Notes under the pieces: generated by a model
The model's input: only the letters and a program-made list of their open reading frames with translations
The model's database searches: none
Told to the model about the DNA's origin: nothing
Part shown: positions 34,963 through 47,213 of the stretch, piece by piece
Position numbering within the stretch: position 1 is the stretch's first letter
Layout of the letters: the number at the start of each line of letters is the position of its first letter
Position numbers and translations under genes: made by a program
NCBI GenBank assembly: GCA_942492965.1
Contig: OW818656.1
Span: 2,666,001 to 2,730,000, forward strand
Reading direction: 5' to 3'
From: Sphingosinicella sp942492965
Lineage (GTDB): Bacteria; Pseudomonadota; Alphaproteobacteria; Sphingomonadales; Sphingomonadaceae
Length of the DNA: 64,000 nucleotides

Positions 34963-36230
34963 TGGACCATTTTGAGCACAGGAACGGCCGCCTGATGGCC
35001 GAGGATGTCGATGTGGCCGCGCTTGCGGACGCCGTGGGCACGCCCTTCTACTGCTATTCGTCGGCGACGATCGAACGGCACTTCACGGTGTTTCGCGATG
35101 CCGTCGCAGGCGCGGGGAATGCCCCGCCGCTCGTCGCCTATGCGGTGAAGGCGAACTCGAACCAGGCCGTGATCGCAACGCTCGCGCGGCTCGGCGCCGG
35201 GGCGGACGTGGTGTCGCTCGGCGAGATGAAGCGTGCGCTCGCCGCGGGCGTTCCGGCCGAACGCATCGTCTTCTCGGGCGTCGGCAAGACGGCGGAGGAG
35301 ATGGAAGCCGCCATTCAGGCGGGCGTCTTTCAGATCAATCTTGAATCGCTGCCCGAGGCGGAAATGCTTTCGGCGGTCGCCGCGCGTATGGGCCGAACCG
35401 TGCCCGTCGCGTTCCGCGTGAACCCTGATGTCGACGCGGGCACGCACGCCAAGATTTCGACCGGCAAGGCCGAGAACAAGTTTGGCATCCCCATCGATAC
35501 CGCGCAGGAGGCGTTTGCGCTGGCCTCCGCGCTGCCCGGTATCGCGCCGGTGGGCGTCGCGCTCCACATCGGCAGCCAGCTCACCGATCTTGCGCCGCTG
35601 GAGCAGGCCTTCACCCGCCTCGGCACGCTGATTGCGGAGCTGCGCGCGGCAGGCTTCACGGTGAGCCGCGCCGATCTCGGCGGCGGGCTCGGCGTGCCCT
35701 ATGACGCACATGCGCCCGGACCGCCGCTGCCCGAAGCCTACGGGGCCATGGTCGCGCGCGTCACCGCGGATTGGGACGTGCGCCTCACCTTCGAGCCGGG
35801 GCGTGTGATCGTGGGCAACGCGGGCGTGCTCGTTTCGCGCGTCATCCGCGTGAAGAGCGGTGCGACGACCGAGTTCGTCATCATCGACGCGGCGATGAAC
35901 GATCTGCTCCGCCCCAGCCTCTACGATGCGTGGCACGACATCGATTCGGTGATGCAGACAGCCGAGCGGATGACCGCGACGGTCGTCGGCCCCGTATGCG
36001 AAACCGGGGACACGTTTGCGGAAGGGCGTGAGATTCCGGCGGTGGAGGCCGGCGATCTGGTCGTATTCCGCACGGCGGGCGCTTATGGTGCGGCGATGGC
36101 TTCGACCTACAATTCCCGCCTGCTGACGCCCGAAGTGCTGGTGAAGGGCGACAAGTGGGCGCTGGTGCGGCCGCGCAGCACGATCGAGGATCTGATCGCG
36201 CAGGACCGCGTGCCGAACTGGGTGGGATAG
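34962..36230 (+). CDS. lysA: Diaminopimelate decarboxylase
   Basis: 422 residues, PLP-dependent, alanine-racemase fold; last step of lysine synthesis. The PLP Lys is at 63 in YAVKANSN. HIGSQLTDL and DLGGGLGVPY bind substrate and phosphate, and CETGDTFAEGRE carries the active-site Cys contributed across the dimer. It overlaps the upstream lipoprotein gene by one base (TGATG). Confidence 0.96.
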   Translation: MDHFEHRNGRLMAEDVDVAALADAVGTPFYCYSSATIERHFTVFRDAVAGAGNAPPLVAYAVKANSNQAVIATLARLGAGADVVSLGEMKRALAAGVPAERIVFSGVGKTAEEMEAAIQAGVFQINLESLPEAEMLSAVAARMGRTVPVAFRVNPDVDAGTHAKISTGKAENKFGIPIDTAQEAFALASALPGIAPVGVALHIGSQLTDLAPLEQAFTRLGTLIAELRAAGFTVSRADLGGGLGVPYDAHAPGPPLPEAYGAMVARVTADWDVRLTFEPGRVIVGNAGVLVSRVIRVKSGATTEFVIIDAAMNDLLRPSLYDAWHDIDSVMQTAERMTATVVGPVCETGDTFAEGREIPAVEAGDLVVFRTAGAYGAAMASTYNSRLLTPEVLVKGDKWALVRPRSTIEDLIAQDRVPNWVG

Positions 36231-36234
36231 CGCG

Positions 36235-38586
36235 ATGACCGCACCCGCGCCGCAGCAAGCCTTTCTTGCCGCGATGCGCGTGCCGCTTGCCCTTTCGGGC
36301 ATCGTTCTTGCCGCCGAGCGCGCGCTGCCGCGCGAGCTTGGCCTTGTGCTCACGCTCTGGCTGCTGTGGATCGCAGCCGCATTGCTTGGCCTCGCGCAGG
36401 CGCTGCCGGGCACGCTGCGCGTCGCGCTGCTCGCACTCCTCATCATCGGCAGCGCCGCGCTGCTCGTTCGTGCAGCATGGCGCATCGGCATTCCCACGCC
36501 CGCTGCGCGCCGGGCGCGACTGGAGCGAGGCGGCGGGCTCAGCCGGGGGGCGCTTGCGCTCGTCGCCGACGCGCCCGTCAGCGATCCCGACGGCTTCGGA
36601 GCCGCGCTCTGGGGCCGTGCGCTTGCTGATGCGCGGAAATTTCGTCCACGCCTGGGCCGCCTCGAATGGCAGCCGACGCTCGAAACCCGCTACGGGCTCT
36701 GGCCGCTGATCGGCACCGCGCTGTTCCTCGGCCTGATGATCGCGAAGGCGGAAGCGCCGCAGAGGCTTGCCGCCGCCTTCTCGCCATGGCCGACGACGCT
36801 GGAAGGCGTGCGTGTCGCGGTCACGCTGGAGCCTCCCGCCTATGTGGGCGCGCCGGCGCGCCGCATCGATCTGAAGGGCGGCGCGGGTGCCGCGCTCGAC
36901 GGGCTTGCCGCAAGCCGGGTCACGATTCGCGTAGAGGGCCTTGAAGGCGGCTGGCACGTCGCCGGCCCAGATATCGATGCGGCGGCGGAAGGCGGGCGCG
37001 TGTCCTTTCCGCTGAAACGCGCAGGCGAATACAGCGTGCAGCAGGGCGCCCGGAGCATTGCCGCGCTCGATCTTTCGCTCGCCGCCGATCTCAGGCCCGC
37101 GATCCGTTTTGATGGCGATCCTGCGATCACGCCCACCGGCGCGCTTCGGCTGGGCTTCCGCCTGCGCGACGATCACGGTGTCTCCGCGCTGTCGCTGCGT
37201 GTCCGGCGCGGCAAGCAAGTTCGCGACGTCGATCTTGAAACGCGCGTGCCGCCGGGGCGGGGCAGCGTCTTTGCCGATCTCACGCCGCACCCGTTCGCCG
37301 GATCGACCGTCGAGCTGATGCTCGTCGCCACCGACGGCGCGGGGCAGGAGGGTGTGTCGCCGCCCATTCGCATCACGCTGCCGCAGCGCCGCTTCGCCAA
37401 TCCGCTCGCGCAGGCGATCGTCGCCGTGCGCGCCGACCTGCTCGCGGGCGCGAAGCGCAGCGTCGTGGCGCGCCGCCTTTCGGGGCTCGCGGCGGATCAT
37501 CCGGCCTTTCAGGACGACCTCGGCGTGTTCGCGGGGCTGCGCGCCGCGACGTGGCGGCTGGTGTACGATCCGCGCAAGGATGCGCGGGACAGCATCGCCG
37601 CGCTGCTCTGGGATATCGCCACCGATCTTGAAGACGGCGGCGCGACGCAGGCGATGGACGCGATGCGCCGCGCGATGGAAGATCTCGCGCGCGGCATCGG
37701 CGCGGGCGACGACGCCTCGCTCGCGGCGATGGCGGACCGGCTGGAAGCCGCGATGAGCGATTATCTCAGCCGGCAGATTGCTGCCGCGCTCGCGGAAAAC
37801 GGCGCGCAGCCGCCGTCGTCGGCAGGCGCCGCCGGCGCGTCGGTCGATCTTGGTTTCCTCGACCAGATGTTCGCGGACCTGCGCGACCGGCTGGCGGCGG
37901 GCGACAAGGCTGGGGCGGCGGAAGCGCTCGCGAACCTGCGGCAGCTGATGGAAACGATCCGCTTCGGCAATGCCGCGCCCGATCCCGAGGCGCAGGCCCG
38001 CGCGGCGGCGGCTGCCGAGGCCGCGCAGGCGCTGCGCGCGATCGAAGCGCGGCAGGGCGCGCTCCGCGATGCGACGATCGCTGACATGATCGAGGCCTCG
38101 TTCGGAAACGACGGCGGTCTCCGCGAAAATGCCCCGCCGCAGCGCACGCTGGGATCGGACACGGAGGCGCTGGTAAAGCGGTTCGGCGCCGCCGGAATGC
38201 CTGCCCCGCAGCCGCTCGGCGCCGCGGCGAAGGCGATGGCGGAGGCGGCGCGGGCGCTGGGCGTGGGGGATGCCGGCGGTGCGATCCGGGCGCAAACGCG
38301 CGCGCTCGATCTGCTGCGGCAGGCGGCGAATGCGGCGGAGGCAGCGGCGCAGCAGATGGCGCAGGCGGCGGGTGCGGGCGCGATGCAGCCGGGCGCGGCA
38401 GGCTCCGGCCTCGATCCGCTCGGGCGCCCCGGCACAGGGTTCGGGCAGGGCGCGGTCAAGCTGCCCGATCAGGCGGACGTGCGGCGCATCCAGCAGATCC
38501 GAAAGATTCTGGAGGAACGCGCAAGCGACCCCTCGCGTTCGGAAGAGGAACGGGGCTATTACCTCAGACTTCTCAAACGGTTCTAG
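36235..38586 (+). CDS. DUF4175/TIGR02302 family membrane protein
   Basis: 783 residues. Two or three hydrophobic helices lie in the first 170 residues (about 30-80 and 155-170). A beta-rich region with PPAYVGAPAR follows, then a long Ala/Gln-rich helical C-terminus with repeated AAEAAQ-type segments, ending in SRSEEERGYYLRLLKRF. This matches the alphaproteobacterial DUF4175 family, whose function is not established. It begins four bases after lysA. The C-terminal coiled-coil and C-terminal tail suggest a structural or scaffold role, which is inference. Confidence 0.82.
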   Translation: MTAPAPQQAFLAAMRVPLALSGIVLAAERALPRELGLVLTLWLLWIAAALLGLAQALPGTLRVALLALLIIGSAALLVRAAWRIGIPTPAARRARLERGGGLSRGALALVADAPVSDPDGFGAALWGRALADARKFRPRLGRLEWQPTLETRYGLWPLIGTALFLGLMIAKAEAPQRLAAAFSPWPTTLEGVRVAVTLEPPAYVGAPARRIDLKGGAGAALDGLAASRVTIRVEGLEGGWHVAGPDIDAAAEGGRVSFPLKRAGEYSVQQGARSIAALDLSLAADLRPAIRFDGDPAITPTGALRLGFRLRDDHGVSALSLRVRRGKQVRDVDLETRVPPGRGSVFADLTPHPFAGSTVELMLVATDGAGQEGVSPPIRITLPQRRFANPLAQAIVAVRADLLAGAKRSVVARRLSGLAADHPAFQDDLGVFAGLRAATWRLVYDPRKDARDSIAALLWDIATDLEDGGATQAMDAMRRAMEDLARGIGAGDDASLAAMADRLEAAMSDYLSRQIAAALAENGAQPPSSAGAAGASVDLGFLDQMFADLRDRLAAGDKAGAAEALANLRQLMETIRFGNAAPDPEAQARAAAAAEAAQALRAIEARQGALRDATIADMIEASFGNDGGLRENAPPQRTLGSDTEALVKRFGAAGMPAPQPLGAAAKAMAEAARALGVGDAGGAIRAQTRALDLLRQAANAAEAAAQQMAQAAGAGAMQPGAAGSGLDPLGRPGTGFGQGAVKLPDQADVRRIQQIRKILEERASDPSRSEEERGYYLRLLKRF

Positions 38587-38605
38587 GACGGGAGAGCGAG
38601 AGCGG

Positions 38606-39478
38606 ATGCGCAAGGTTCGGACAGCGGTGTTTCCCGTCGGCGGTCTCGGCACGCGGTTTCTGCCCGCGACGAAAGCGATGCCCAAGGAGATGCTGCCCGT
38701 CGTCGACCGGCCGCTGATCCAGTATGCGGTCGACGAGGCGGTGGCGGCGGGGATCGAGCAGATGATCTTCGTCACCGGGCGCGGCAAGAACGCCATCGAA
38801 GACCATTTTGATCGCCATTACGAACTTGAATCGACGCTCGGCGAACGCGGCAAGAGCGAGGTGCTTGCGCAGCTCGAGGGCACGCGATTTGCCGCCGGGA
38901 CGATCGCCTATGTCCGCCAGCGCGAGCCGCTCGGGCTCGGCCATGCCGTCTGGTGCGCGCGGCACCTGATCGGCGATAACCCGTTCGCGGTTCTGCTGCC
39001 TGACGAGCTGCTGTGGAATCCGGCGCGGCCTTGCCTGAAGGCGATGATCGAGGCGCACGCCGAGGTTGGCGGCAATGTGATCGGCGTGCTCGATGTGCCG
39101 CGCGAACACACGCACCGCTACGGCATCGTCTCGCCCGGCGCGCAGCGCGGTGCACTCACCGAGGTGCTCGGCCTTGTCGAGAAGCCGAAGCCCGCCGATG
39201 CGCCCTCCACGATGGCGGCGATCGGCCGCTACATCCTCGAACCCGCCATCATGGACAAGCTCGAGGCGCGCAAGCGCGGCGCGGGCGACGAGATTCAGCT
39301 TACCGACGCGATGGCCGAACTGATCGGCGGTTCGCCCTTCCATGCGTTGTCGTTCGAAGGCACGCGCTACGATTGCGGCGACAAGGCCGGCTACGTGACG
39401 GCGAACATCGCGCTCGCGCTCGAACGCGCAGACATTGGCCCGGAAGTGAGGGCGTGGATCGACGCGAACGTGCGTTGA
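38606..39478 (+). CDS. galU: UTP-glucose-1-phosphate uridylyltransferase
   Basis: 290 residues; makes UDP-glucose for glycan synthesis. The nucleotide-binding GGLGTRFLPATKAMPKEMLPV signature is at the N-terminus. VTGRGKNAIEDHFD and EKPKPADAPS are further GalU landmarks. GGGAGAG lies upstream of the ATG at 38606. It overlaps the following hydrolase by one base. Confidence 0.95.
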   Translation: MRKVRTAVFPVGGLGTRFLPATKAMPKEMLPVVDRPLIQYAVDEAVAAGIEQMIFVTGRGKNAIEDHFDRHYELESTLGERGKSEVLAQLEGTRFAAGTIAYVRQREPLGLGHAVWCARHLIGDNPFAVLLPDELLWNPARPCLKAMIEAHAEVGGNVIGVLDVPREHTHRYGIVSPGAQRGALTEVLGLVEKPKPADAPSTMAAIGRYILEPAIMDKLEARKRGAGDEIQLTDAMAELIGGSPFHALSFEGTRYDCGDKAGYVTANIALALERADIGPEVRAWIDANVR

Positions 39479-40200
39479 TGCCGCCCTCCGGCCTTCAGCC
39501 GCCGTCGCTCGGGCGCTTTGCGCTGGAGGTGAAGGCCGTGCCGGAACTGTGCCGGTTCGTCATGAAAGGCCGGACGCACGGCCTGCCGAAGGGCGACGGT
39601 CATCCCGTGCTGGTGTTTCCCGGCTTCCTTGCGGGCGATGCGCTCACGTGGCCGCTCCGGCGCCGTCTCACTGCGCTCGGCTACTGGAATGCCGGGTGGC
39701 GCTTCGGCACCAATCTCGGCCTCAAACCCGGCCTGCTCGCGCAGATGGTGCACTATGTGAAGTCGGTGCACGCCGGGCAGAAGCGCAAGGTGAGCCTCGT
39801 CGGCTGGAGCCTCGGCGGGCTCTACGCGCGCGAGATCGCGAAACGCATCCCAGACCGCGTGCGTCTGATCGTGACGCTAGGGACGCCTGCCGCCCGCGAC
39901 CTTCACGCCAACAACGCGTGGCGGCTCTATGAGCGGCTGAACGACCATAGCGTGGACGCGCCGCCGATCGAAACCAACCTCATGGAGCTGCCGCCGGTAC
40001 CGGTGACGTCGATCCTGACACCATTCGACGGCATCGTCGCGCCGGGAAGCGCGGATATCGGCAATGGCCCGATGTGGGAGACGCTGAACGTGCGCGGCAC
40101 GCATATCGGGCTCGCGTGGAACGCCGATGTGCTCCGCATCCTCGCCGACCGGCTGGCGCAGCCGGAAGCAGGGTGGGGGCCTTACCGTCCGAAAGCCTGA
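39478..40200 (+). CDS. Alpha/beta hydrolase family protein
   Basis: 240 residues. HPVLVFPGFLAGD gives the oxyanion strand and VGWSLGGLYARE the G-x-S-x-G nucleophile elbow. A His near GTHIGLAW could complete the triad. The fold resembles triacylglycerol lipase/PGAP1-like esterases, but the substrate is unknown. It ends the argH-to-galU transcript and is followed by a bidirectional terminator. Confidence 0.8.
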   Translation: MPPSGLQPPSLGRFALEVKAVPELCRFVMKGRTHGLPKGDGHPVLVFPGFLAGDALTWPLRRRLTALGYWNAGWRFGTNLGLKPGLLAQMVHYVKSVHAGQKRKVSLVGWSLGGLYAREIAKRIPDRVRLIVTLGTPAARDLHANNAWRLYERLNDHSVDAPPIETNLMELPPVPVTSILTPFDGIVAPGSADIGNGPMWETLNVRGTHIGLAWNADVLRILADRLAQPEAGWGPYRPKA

Positions 40201-40227
40201 CGGCGCGAGGCTGCGCCCTTCAATAGC

Positions 40228-40261
40228 AAAAGGCCCGGCATTTTCATGCGCGGGCCTTTTT
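40228..40261. terminator. Bidirectional terminator between the hydrolase gene and atpC
   Basis: AAAAGGCCCG pairs with CGGGCCTTTT around an inner GCAT/ATGC stem. It has A and T tracts on opposite sides, so it can end transcripts from both directions. Confidence 0.92.
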
Positions 40262-40287
40262 CATTCGGCATTTTCGCAGCAGCGCGC

Positions 40288-40695
40288 TCAGTTGACGGCG
40301 GCGGCCTGCATCGCCTCGTAGCGGGCGACCTGCTTTTCCGCGACGACGCGCTCGACGTCCGTCTTCGCGAGGCGCACGTCCTCGCGGGCATCGGAGAGCT
40401 TCTTCGAAACCTCGTCCGCCTTGATGTCCGCGACCGGAACCGCGTTCTCGGCAAGGATGGTGAGGCCGCTGTCGTTCACCTCGGCGAAGCCGCCGTCGAT
40501 GAAGATGCGCGTCGCCGGGCTGCTCGCGCTTTCATACACCTCGATCGCACCGGGGCGGATCGTGGACATGAAGGGGGCGTGGCCGGCAAGCACGCCGAAG
40601 TCACCTTCCGTGCCCGGCACGACCACCATGTGGACGTCGCCGGAGCGCAGAAGCCGCTCGGGGCTCACCAGTTCGAAGTGGAGGTTGTCCGCCAT
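40288..40695 (-). CDS. atpC: F1 ATP synthase subunit epsilon
   Basis: 135 residues. The N-terminal beta sandwich begins LHFELVSPERLL and contains PGTEGDFGVLAGHAP, the epsilon signature. A C-terminal helical hairpin (about 90-130) is present. Epsilon sits on the central stalk and can inhibit ATP hydrolysis. It is the last gene of the atpHAGDC operon, directly after atpD. Confidence 0.95.
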   Translation of the reverse strand: MADNLHFELVSPERLLRSGDVHMVVVPGTEGDFGVLAGHAPFMSTIRPGAIEVYESASSPATRIFIDGGFAEVNDSGLTILAENAVPVADIKADEVSKKLSDAREDVRLAKTDVERVVAEKQVARYEAMQAAAVN

Positions 40696-42144
<1,449 letters not shown>

Positions 42145-42172
42145 GGGTCTCTATCCTTGCCTTCGTATCTGA

Positions 42173-43057
42173 CTAGAGCGCTTCGGCGCCCGAAATGATC
42201 TCGACGAGTTCGGTGGTGATCGCTGCCTGGCGCTGCCGGTTGTACTGGATCGACAGGCGGTTGATCATGTCGCCGGCGTTGCGCGTGGCATTGTCCATCG
42301 CGGTCATGCGGCTGCCCTGCTCGGACGCGGCGTTTTCAAGCAGCGCGCGGAAGAGCTGGACCGAAAGGTTGCGCGGCAGCAGGTCGGCGAGAATGCCTTC
42401 CTCGTCCGGCTCGTACTCGACGGCCGCGGAGACGCCCGCCGCCACCTCGCCGCCGCCGGCCTGCACCGGAACGGGGAGGATCTGCTGCTCGGTCGGCTCC
42501 TGCACCAGCGCCGACTGGAACCTCGCATAGTACATGTAGGCGACATCGAATTCGCCCGCCTCGTAGCGCGCGGCGATGTCGTCGGCGATCGGCGCAGCGT
42601 GCTCGAAGGCGATCTGCTTGACGCCCGCAAACTCGGTGGACGCGATGATCGTGCCGGGGAACAGACGGCGGATGACTGCGCCGCCCTTCTTGCCGACGAG
42701 GTAGAACTTCACCGTCTTGCCCGCCGCGATCAGCGCCTGCGCGCGCTGGCGCGCCGCCTTCACGATGTTCGCGTTGAACGCGCCGGCAAGGCCGCGGTCC
42801 GACGTGCAGACGACGAGGAGGTAGGTTTCCTCCTTGCCCGAACCCGTCAGCATCTTCGAGGTCTGCGGGCCCGGCGTGATGCGCGCGCCCAGAGAGGCGA
42901 CAACCGCTTCGATCCGGCTCGCGTAGGGACGGCCCGCCTCAGCGGCTTCCTGCGCGCGGCGCAGTTTGGCGGCCGCCACCATCTTCATCGCCTTCGTGAT
43001 CTTCTGGGTCGATTTGACCGAGGCGATCCGAAGCTTGAGGGATTTGAGGGTTGCCAT
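42173..43057 (-). CDS. atpG: F1 ATP synthase subunit gamma
   Basis: 294 residues; central rotor shaft. The N-terminal helix has RIASVKSTQKITKAMKMVAAAKLRRAQ, and the C-terminus ITTELVEIISGAEAL is the conserved gamma end. The middle segment CTSDRGLAGAFNANI is also typical. Encoded between atpA and atpD. Confidence 0.97.
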   Translation of the reverse strand: MATLKSLKLRIASVKSTQKITKAMKMVAAAKLRRAQEAAEAGRPYASRIEAVVASLGARITPGPQTSKMLTGSGKEETYLLVVCTSDRGLAGAFNANIVKAARQRAQALIAAGKTVKFYLVGKKGGAVIRRLFPGTIIASTEFAGVKQIAFEHAAPIADDIAARYEAGEFDVAYMYYARFQSALVQEPTEQQILPVPVQAGGGEVAAGVSAAVEYEPDEEGILADLLPRNLSVQLFRALLENAASEQGSRMTAMDNATRNAGDMINRLSIQYNRQRQAAITTELVEIISGAEAL

Positions 43058-43070
43058 CTAGGTTCCGGCC

Positions 43071-44600
<1,530 letters not shown>

Positions 44601-44606
44601 CTTGCC

Positions 44607-45170
44607 TTAGCCTTTCATCGCCTGCGCCATCGCGCCAAGCTTGGTACGGATTGAACTGTCGATCATGCGGCTGCCGACTTGAACGACGAGGCCGCCGAGG
44701 ATGGCGGGATCGACGTTGACGTCGAGCGCCACGTCGCGGCCGAGGCCGGCCTTGAGCTTCGCCTTCAGCGCGTCCTGCTGCTTCGCGGTCAGCGCTTGCG
44801 CGGCCGTGACTTCGGCGGTCACCTCGCCCCGATGGGCGGCGGCAAGACCATTATAGTCGCGGATGATCGCGGGCAGCACGCCGAGGCGGCGGTTCCCGGC
44901 GAGCACGCCGAGGAACTTCGTCGTCAGCGCATCGAGCTCCAGCGCCTTCGCGACGGCCGCCACGGCCTTGGCCGCTTCGCTGCGTCCGATGCGCGGCGAG
45001 AGCGTCAGCGCGCGGAAGTCTTCCGATTCGGAAAGCGCGGCGCGAACCGCCGCAAGGCTCGTCTCGACAGTTTCGATCGCCTTGCCGTTACGGGCCAGAT
45101 CGAACAATGCGGTGGCATAACGCCCCGAAAGTCCGTGTGCCCTGCTCCCTGTATTGCCGCCTGTATCCAC
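44607..45170 (-). CDS. atpH: F1 ATP synthase subunit delta
   Basis: 187 residues from a GTG start at 45170, preceded by AAGAGGA. SGRYATALFDLA is the conserved N-terminal motif, and DPAILGGLVVQVGSRMIDSSIRTKL is the C-terminal signature. An in-frame start at 45224 would add 18 residues not typical of the family. Delta links F1 to the peripheral stalk. The F0 genes (atpB, E, F) are not in this window, the usual split in Alphaproteobacteria. Confidence 0.92.
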   Translation of the reverse strand: MDTGGNTGSRAHGLSGRYATALFDLARNGKAIETVETSLAAVRAALSESEDFRALTLSPRIGRSEAAKAVAAVAKALELDALTTKFLGVLAGNRRLGVLPAIIRDYNGLAAAHRGEVTAEVTAAQALTAKQQDALKAKLKAGLGRDVALDVNVDPAILGGLVVQVGSRMIDSSIRTKLGAMAQAMKG

Positions 45171-45403
45171 GCGTCCTCTTGGGTCTCGTTCGGTGTAAGC
45201 CCGGATGTCGAATTGCCTGCGCATAGCGAAGGGTGCGCGAATGCACCCCCTTCACGACTGGCGGGGGCCGACTAGCACGCACCCCTCCATGTTGCAAGGC
45301 AGCAAGAGGCCGCAAAACACGGCCTGCCGGGCACGCGACGAAATGCCCACATTGTACGCCGAAAAAGGCACTAAAGGTTGCGATTGTTCATCGGGATGGG
45401 GGT

Positions 45404-45736
45404 ATGGAGGGGGCGTCCTTTGCCGAAGGGTTGAATGTCTTGCGTACTGTACGATTCGCGCCCGCCCGATTCCTTTTGCCCCTCGCGGCGCTGCTGCTTC
45501 CGGCGTGCATCGCCCGCACGGCGGTGGACATCGTGACACTGCCCGTGAAGGCGGCGAGCGCCGGGGTCGATGCCGTTACCACCAGCCAGTCGGAGGCGGA
45601 CGAGAAGCGCGGCCGCGAGATCAGGAAGCAGGAAGAACGCATCGGCAAGGCCCGCCGCAAGTGCGAGGATGCCCGCAAGCGCGGCGAATACGACGAGAAA
45701 TGGTGCCCGATCGCGCAGGAAACCGTGCGCTATTAG
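45404..45736 (+). CDS. Small predicted lipoprotein
   Basis: Up to 110 residues. A hydrophobic signal segment ends in LLLPAC, a lipobox, followed by IARTAVDIVTLPVKAASAGVDAVTTSQ and a highly charged helical region with two Cys near the C-terminus (KCEDARKRGEYDEKWCP). The start is unclear: ATG at 45404, or TTG at 45431 or 45440, the last with GAAGGG upstream giving a normal 20-residue signal. Small proteins of this layout occur in sphingomonads. The function is unknown. It diverges from atpH. Confidence 0.6.
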   Translation: MEGASFAEGLNVLRTVRFAPARFLLPLAALLLPACIARTAVDIVTLPVKAASAGVDAVTTSQSEADEKRGREIRKQEERIGKARRKCEDARKRGEYDEKWCPIAQETVRY

Positions 45737-45745
45737 CGGGACATC

Positions 45746-46321
45746 CTACCCCCACACCGCCTTCAGCCGCCGGTCCTGCCCGCAGCCGGAGCGATAGGCG
45801 CGGTAGCGCAGCGCGTTCCGCTTCGCGAAATCCTGGTGGTAGCCCTCGGCAGGGTAGAACGTGGCCGCATCCCGGATCTCGGTCGTCACGGTCTTGCCGA
45901 AATGCTTCTCGATTCGCGTCTTGTCGCCTTCCGCCAGCGTGCGCTGGTCGGCGTTCGCGGCGAACACGGCGGTGTGGTAGGAGGCGCCCTTGTCGCAGAA
46001 CTGGCCGACGGGGTCGAACGGATCGATGTTGTGCCAGAAGGCGTCGAGCAGCTTCGCGTAGCTCGTCTTCGCCGGATCATAGACGACGCGCACGGCTTCG
46101 AGGTGGCCCGTGCCGCCTTCGGTGACCTTGCGGTACGACGGGTTCTTCACGTGCCCGCCCGCAAAGCCCGACACGGCCTCGATGACGCCGGGCTGCTTTT
46201 CCATCGCGGCCTCGGCGGACCAGAAACAGCCCATCGCAAAGACAGCCTCCGCGCGCCGCGGGCTTTCGGCGGGTGCGAATCCGGCGGCTGCAAGCAGCGC
46301 AAGGGCGAGGGCGCGTTTCAT
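45746..46321 (-). CDS. msrA: Peptide methionine sulfoxide reductase MsrA, probably exported
   Basis: 191 residues. A Sec signal (KRALALALLAAAGFAPA) precedes the catalytic motif GCFW with Cys32. VSGFAGGHVKNPSYRKV and YHQDFAKRN are further MsrA landmarks. It reduces Met-S-sulfoxide; the signal peptide points to the periplasm. Its start overlaps the upstream msrB stop (ATGA), so the three msr genes are one unit. Confidence 0.92.
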   Translation of the reverse strand: MKRALALALLAAAGFAPAESPRRAEAVFAMGCFWSAEAAMEKQPGVIEAVSGFAGGHVKNPSYRKVTEGGTGHLEAVRVVYDPAKTSYAKLLDAFWHNIDPFDPVGQFCDKGASYHTAVFAANADQRTLAEGDKTRIEKHFGKTVTTEIRDAATFYPAEGYHQDFAKRNALRYRAYRSGCGQDRRLKAVWG

Positions 46322-46707
46322 TCGCTTTCCGGTTCGAACGCGAGCGACACGCCGTTGATGCAGTGGCGCTTGCCGGTGGGGAGGGGGCCGTCGTCGAACA
46401 CATGGCCGAGGTGACCGCCGCAGTTGCCGCACAGCAGTTCGGTGCGGACCATACCGTGGCTATGGTCGGGACGCTCGATGATCTCGCCGTCCGCGCGCGT
46501 GAAGCTCGGCCAGCCGCAGCCGCTGTCGAACTTGTCGGCGGAACGGTAAAGCACGGCGCCGCAGCCCGCGCAGACGAATTCGCCCGCGCGTTTCTCCTCG
46601 TTGAGCGGGCTCGTCCATGGCCGCTCGGTGCCCGCCTCGCGCAGCACGCGATATTGTTCGGAGGTCAGGCGCGCCTTCCATTCGGTTTCGGTCAGTGACT
46701 TGTCCAT
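46318..46707 (-). CDS. msrB: Peptide methionine sulfoxide reductase MsrB, cytoplasmic
   Basis: 129 residues without a signal peptide. Zinc Cys pairs are at 46/49 and 93/96, the resolving Cys64 is in GCGWPSF, and the catalytic Cys116 is in RHCIN. Start choice: the ATG at 46707 has AGGACAG upstream and gives the family N-terminus; an ATG at 46722 overlaps the upstream stop and would add five residues. It reduces Met-R-sulfoxide. Confidence 0.93.
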   Translation of the reverse strand: MDKSLTETEWKARLTSEQYRVLREAGTERPWTSPLNEEKRAGEFVCAGCGAVLYRSADKFDSGCGWPSFTRADGEIIERPDHSHGMVRTELLCGNCGGHLGHVFDDGPLPTGKRHCINGVSLAFEPESE

Positions 46708-46718
46708 CTTCTGTCCTG

Positions 46719-47213
46719 TCATGTGGTCCGGGCGGGGACGAAATCGAGCGCGTCGCCGTTTATGCAGTGCCGCTTGCCGGTGGGCGGGGGCCCGTCGTTG
46801 AAGACATGCCCAAGATGCCCGCCGCAGTGGCGGCAGAGCACTTCGGTGCGCGCCATGCCCAGGGTGAGGTCGCGCTTCGTCAGCACGGCATCTTTCACGG
46901 CGCGCGTGAAGCTCGGCCAGCCGGTGCCGCTGTCGTACTTGTCGGCGGAGCGGTAGAGCGGCAGCGCGCAGCCCGCGCAGGTGAACACGCCCTTGCGCTT
47001 TTCCTTCAGCAGCGGGCTCGTGAAGGGGCGTTCGGTGCCCGCCTTGCGCAGGATATAATATTGTTCGTCGGTCAGGCGGCGCTTCCATTCGGCTTCGCTG
47101 TAGCGGACGGGGAAGTCCCCGACCGGCTTCTCGTCTCCGGCAAGTGCCCAGCGGCCCATCAGACCGGCACCCAGCAACCCAGCGCCCAAACCCAGAAATT
47201 CACGTCGGATCAT
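46719..47213 (-). CDS. msrB: Peptide methionine sulfoxide reductase MsrB with Tat-like signal
   Basis: 164 residues from the ATG at 47213, which has GGAGGA seven bases upstream; a GTG two codons earlier lies too close to that site. The N-terminus RREFLGLGAGLLGAGLMG is a twin-arginine type signal. Zinc Cys pairs are at 79/82 and 127/130, and the catalytic Cys150 is in RHCIN. The position of the usual resolving Cys is Thr97 (GTGWPSF), unlike the neighbouring copy. It lies 54 bases downstream of priA. Confidence 0.92.
   Translation of the reverse strand: MIRREFLGLGAGLLGAGLMGRWALAGDEKPVGDFPVRYSEAEWKRRLTDEQYYILRKAGTERPFTSPLLKEKRKGVFTCAGCALPLYRSADKYDSGTGWPSFTRAVKDAVLTKRDLTLGMARTEVLCRHCGGHLGHVFNDGPPPTGKRHCINGDALDFVPARTT

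Noticed and set aside
35881..38796. A 971-codon open frame on the minus strand
   Set aside because: It is antisense to the lysA end and the DUF4175 gene, is rich in Arg and low-complexity sequence, and shows no domain; it is a by-product of high GC.
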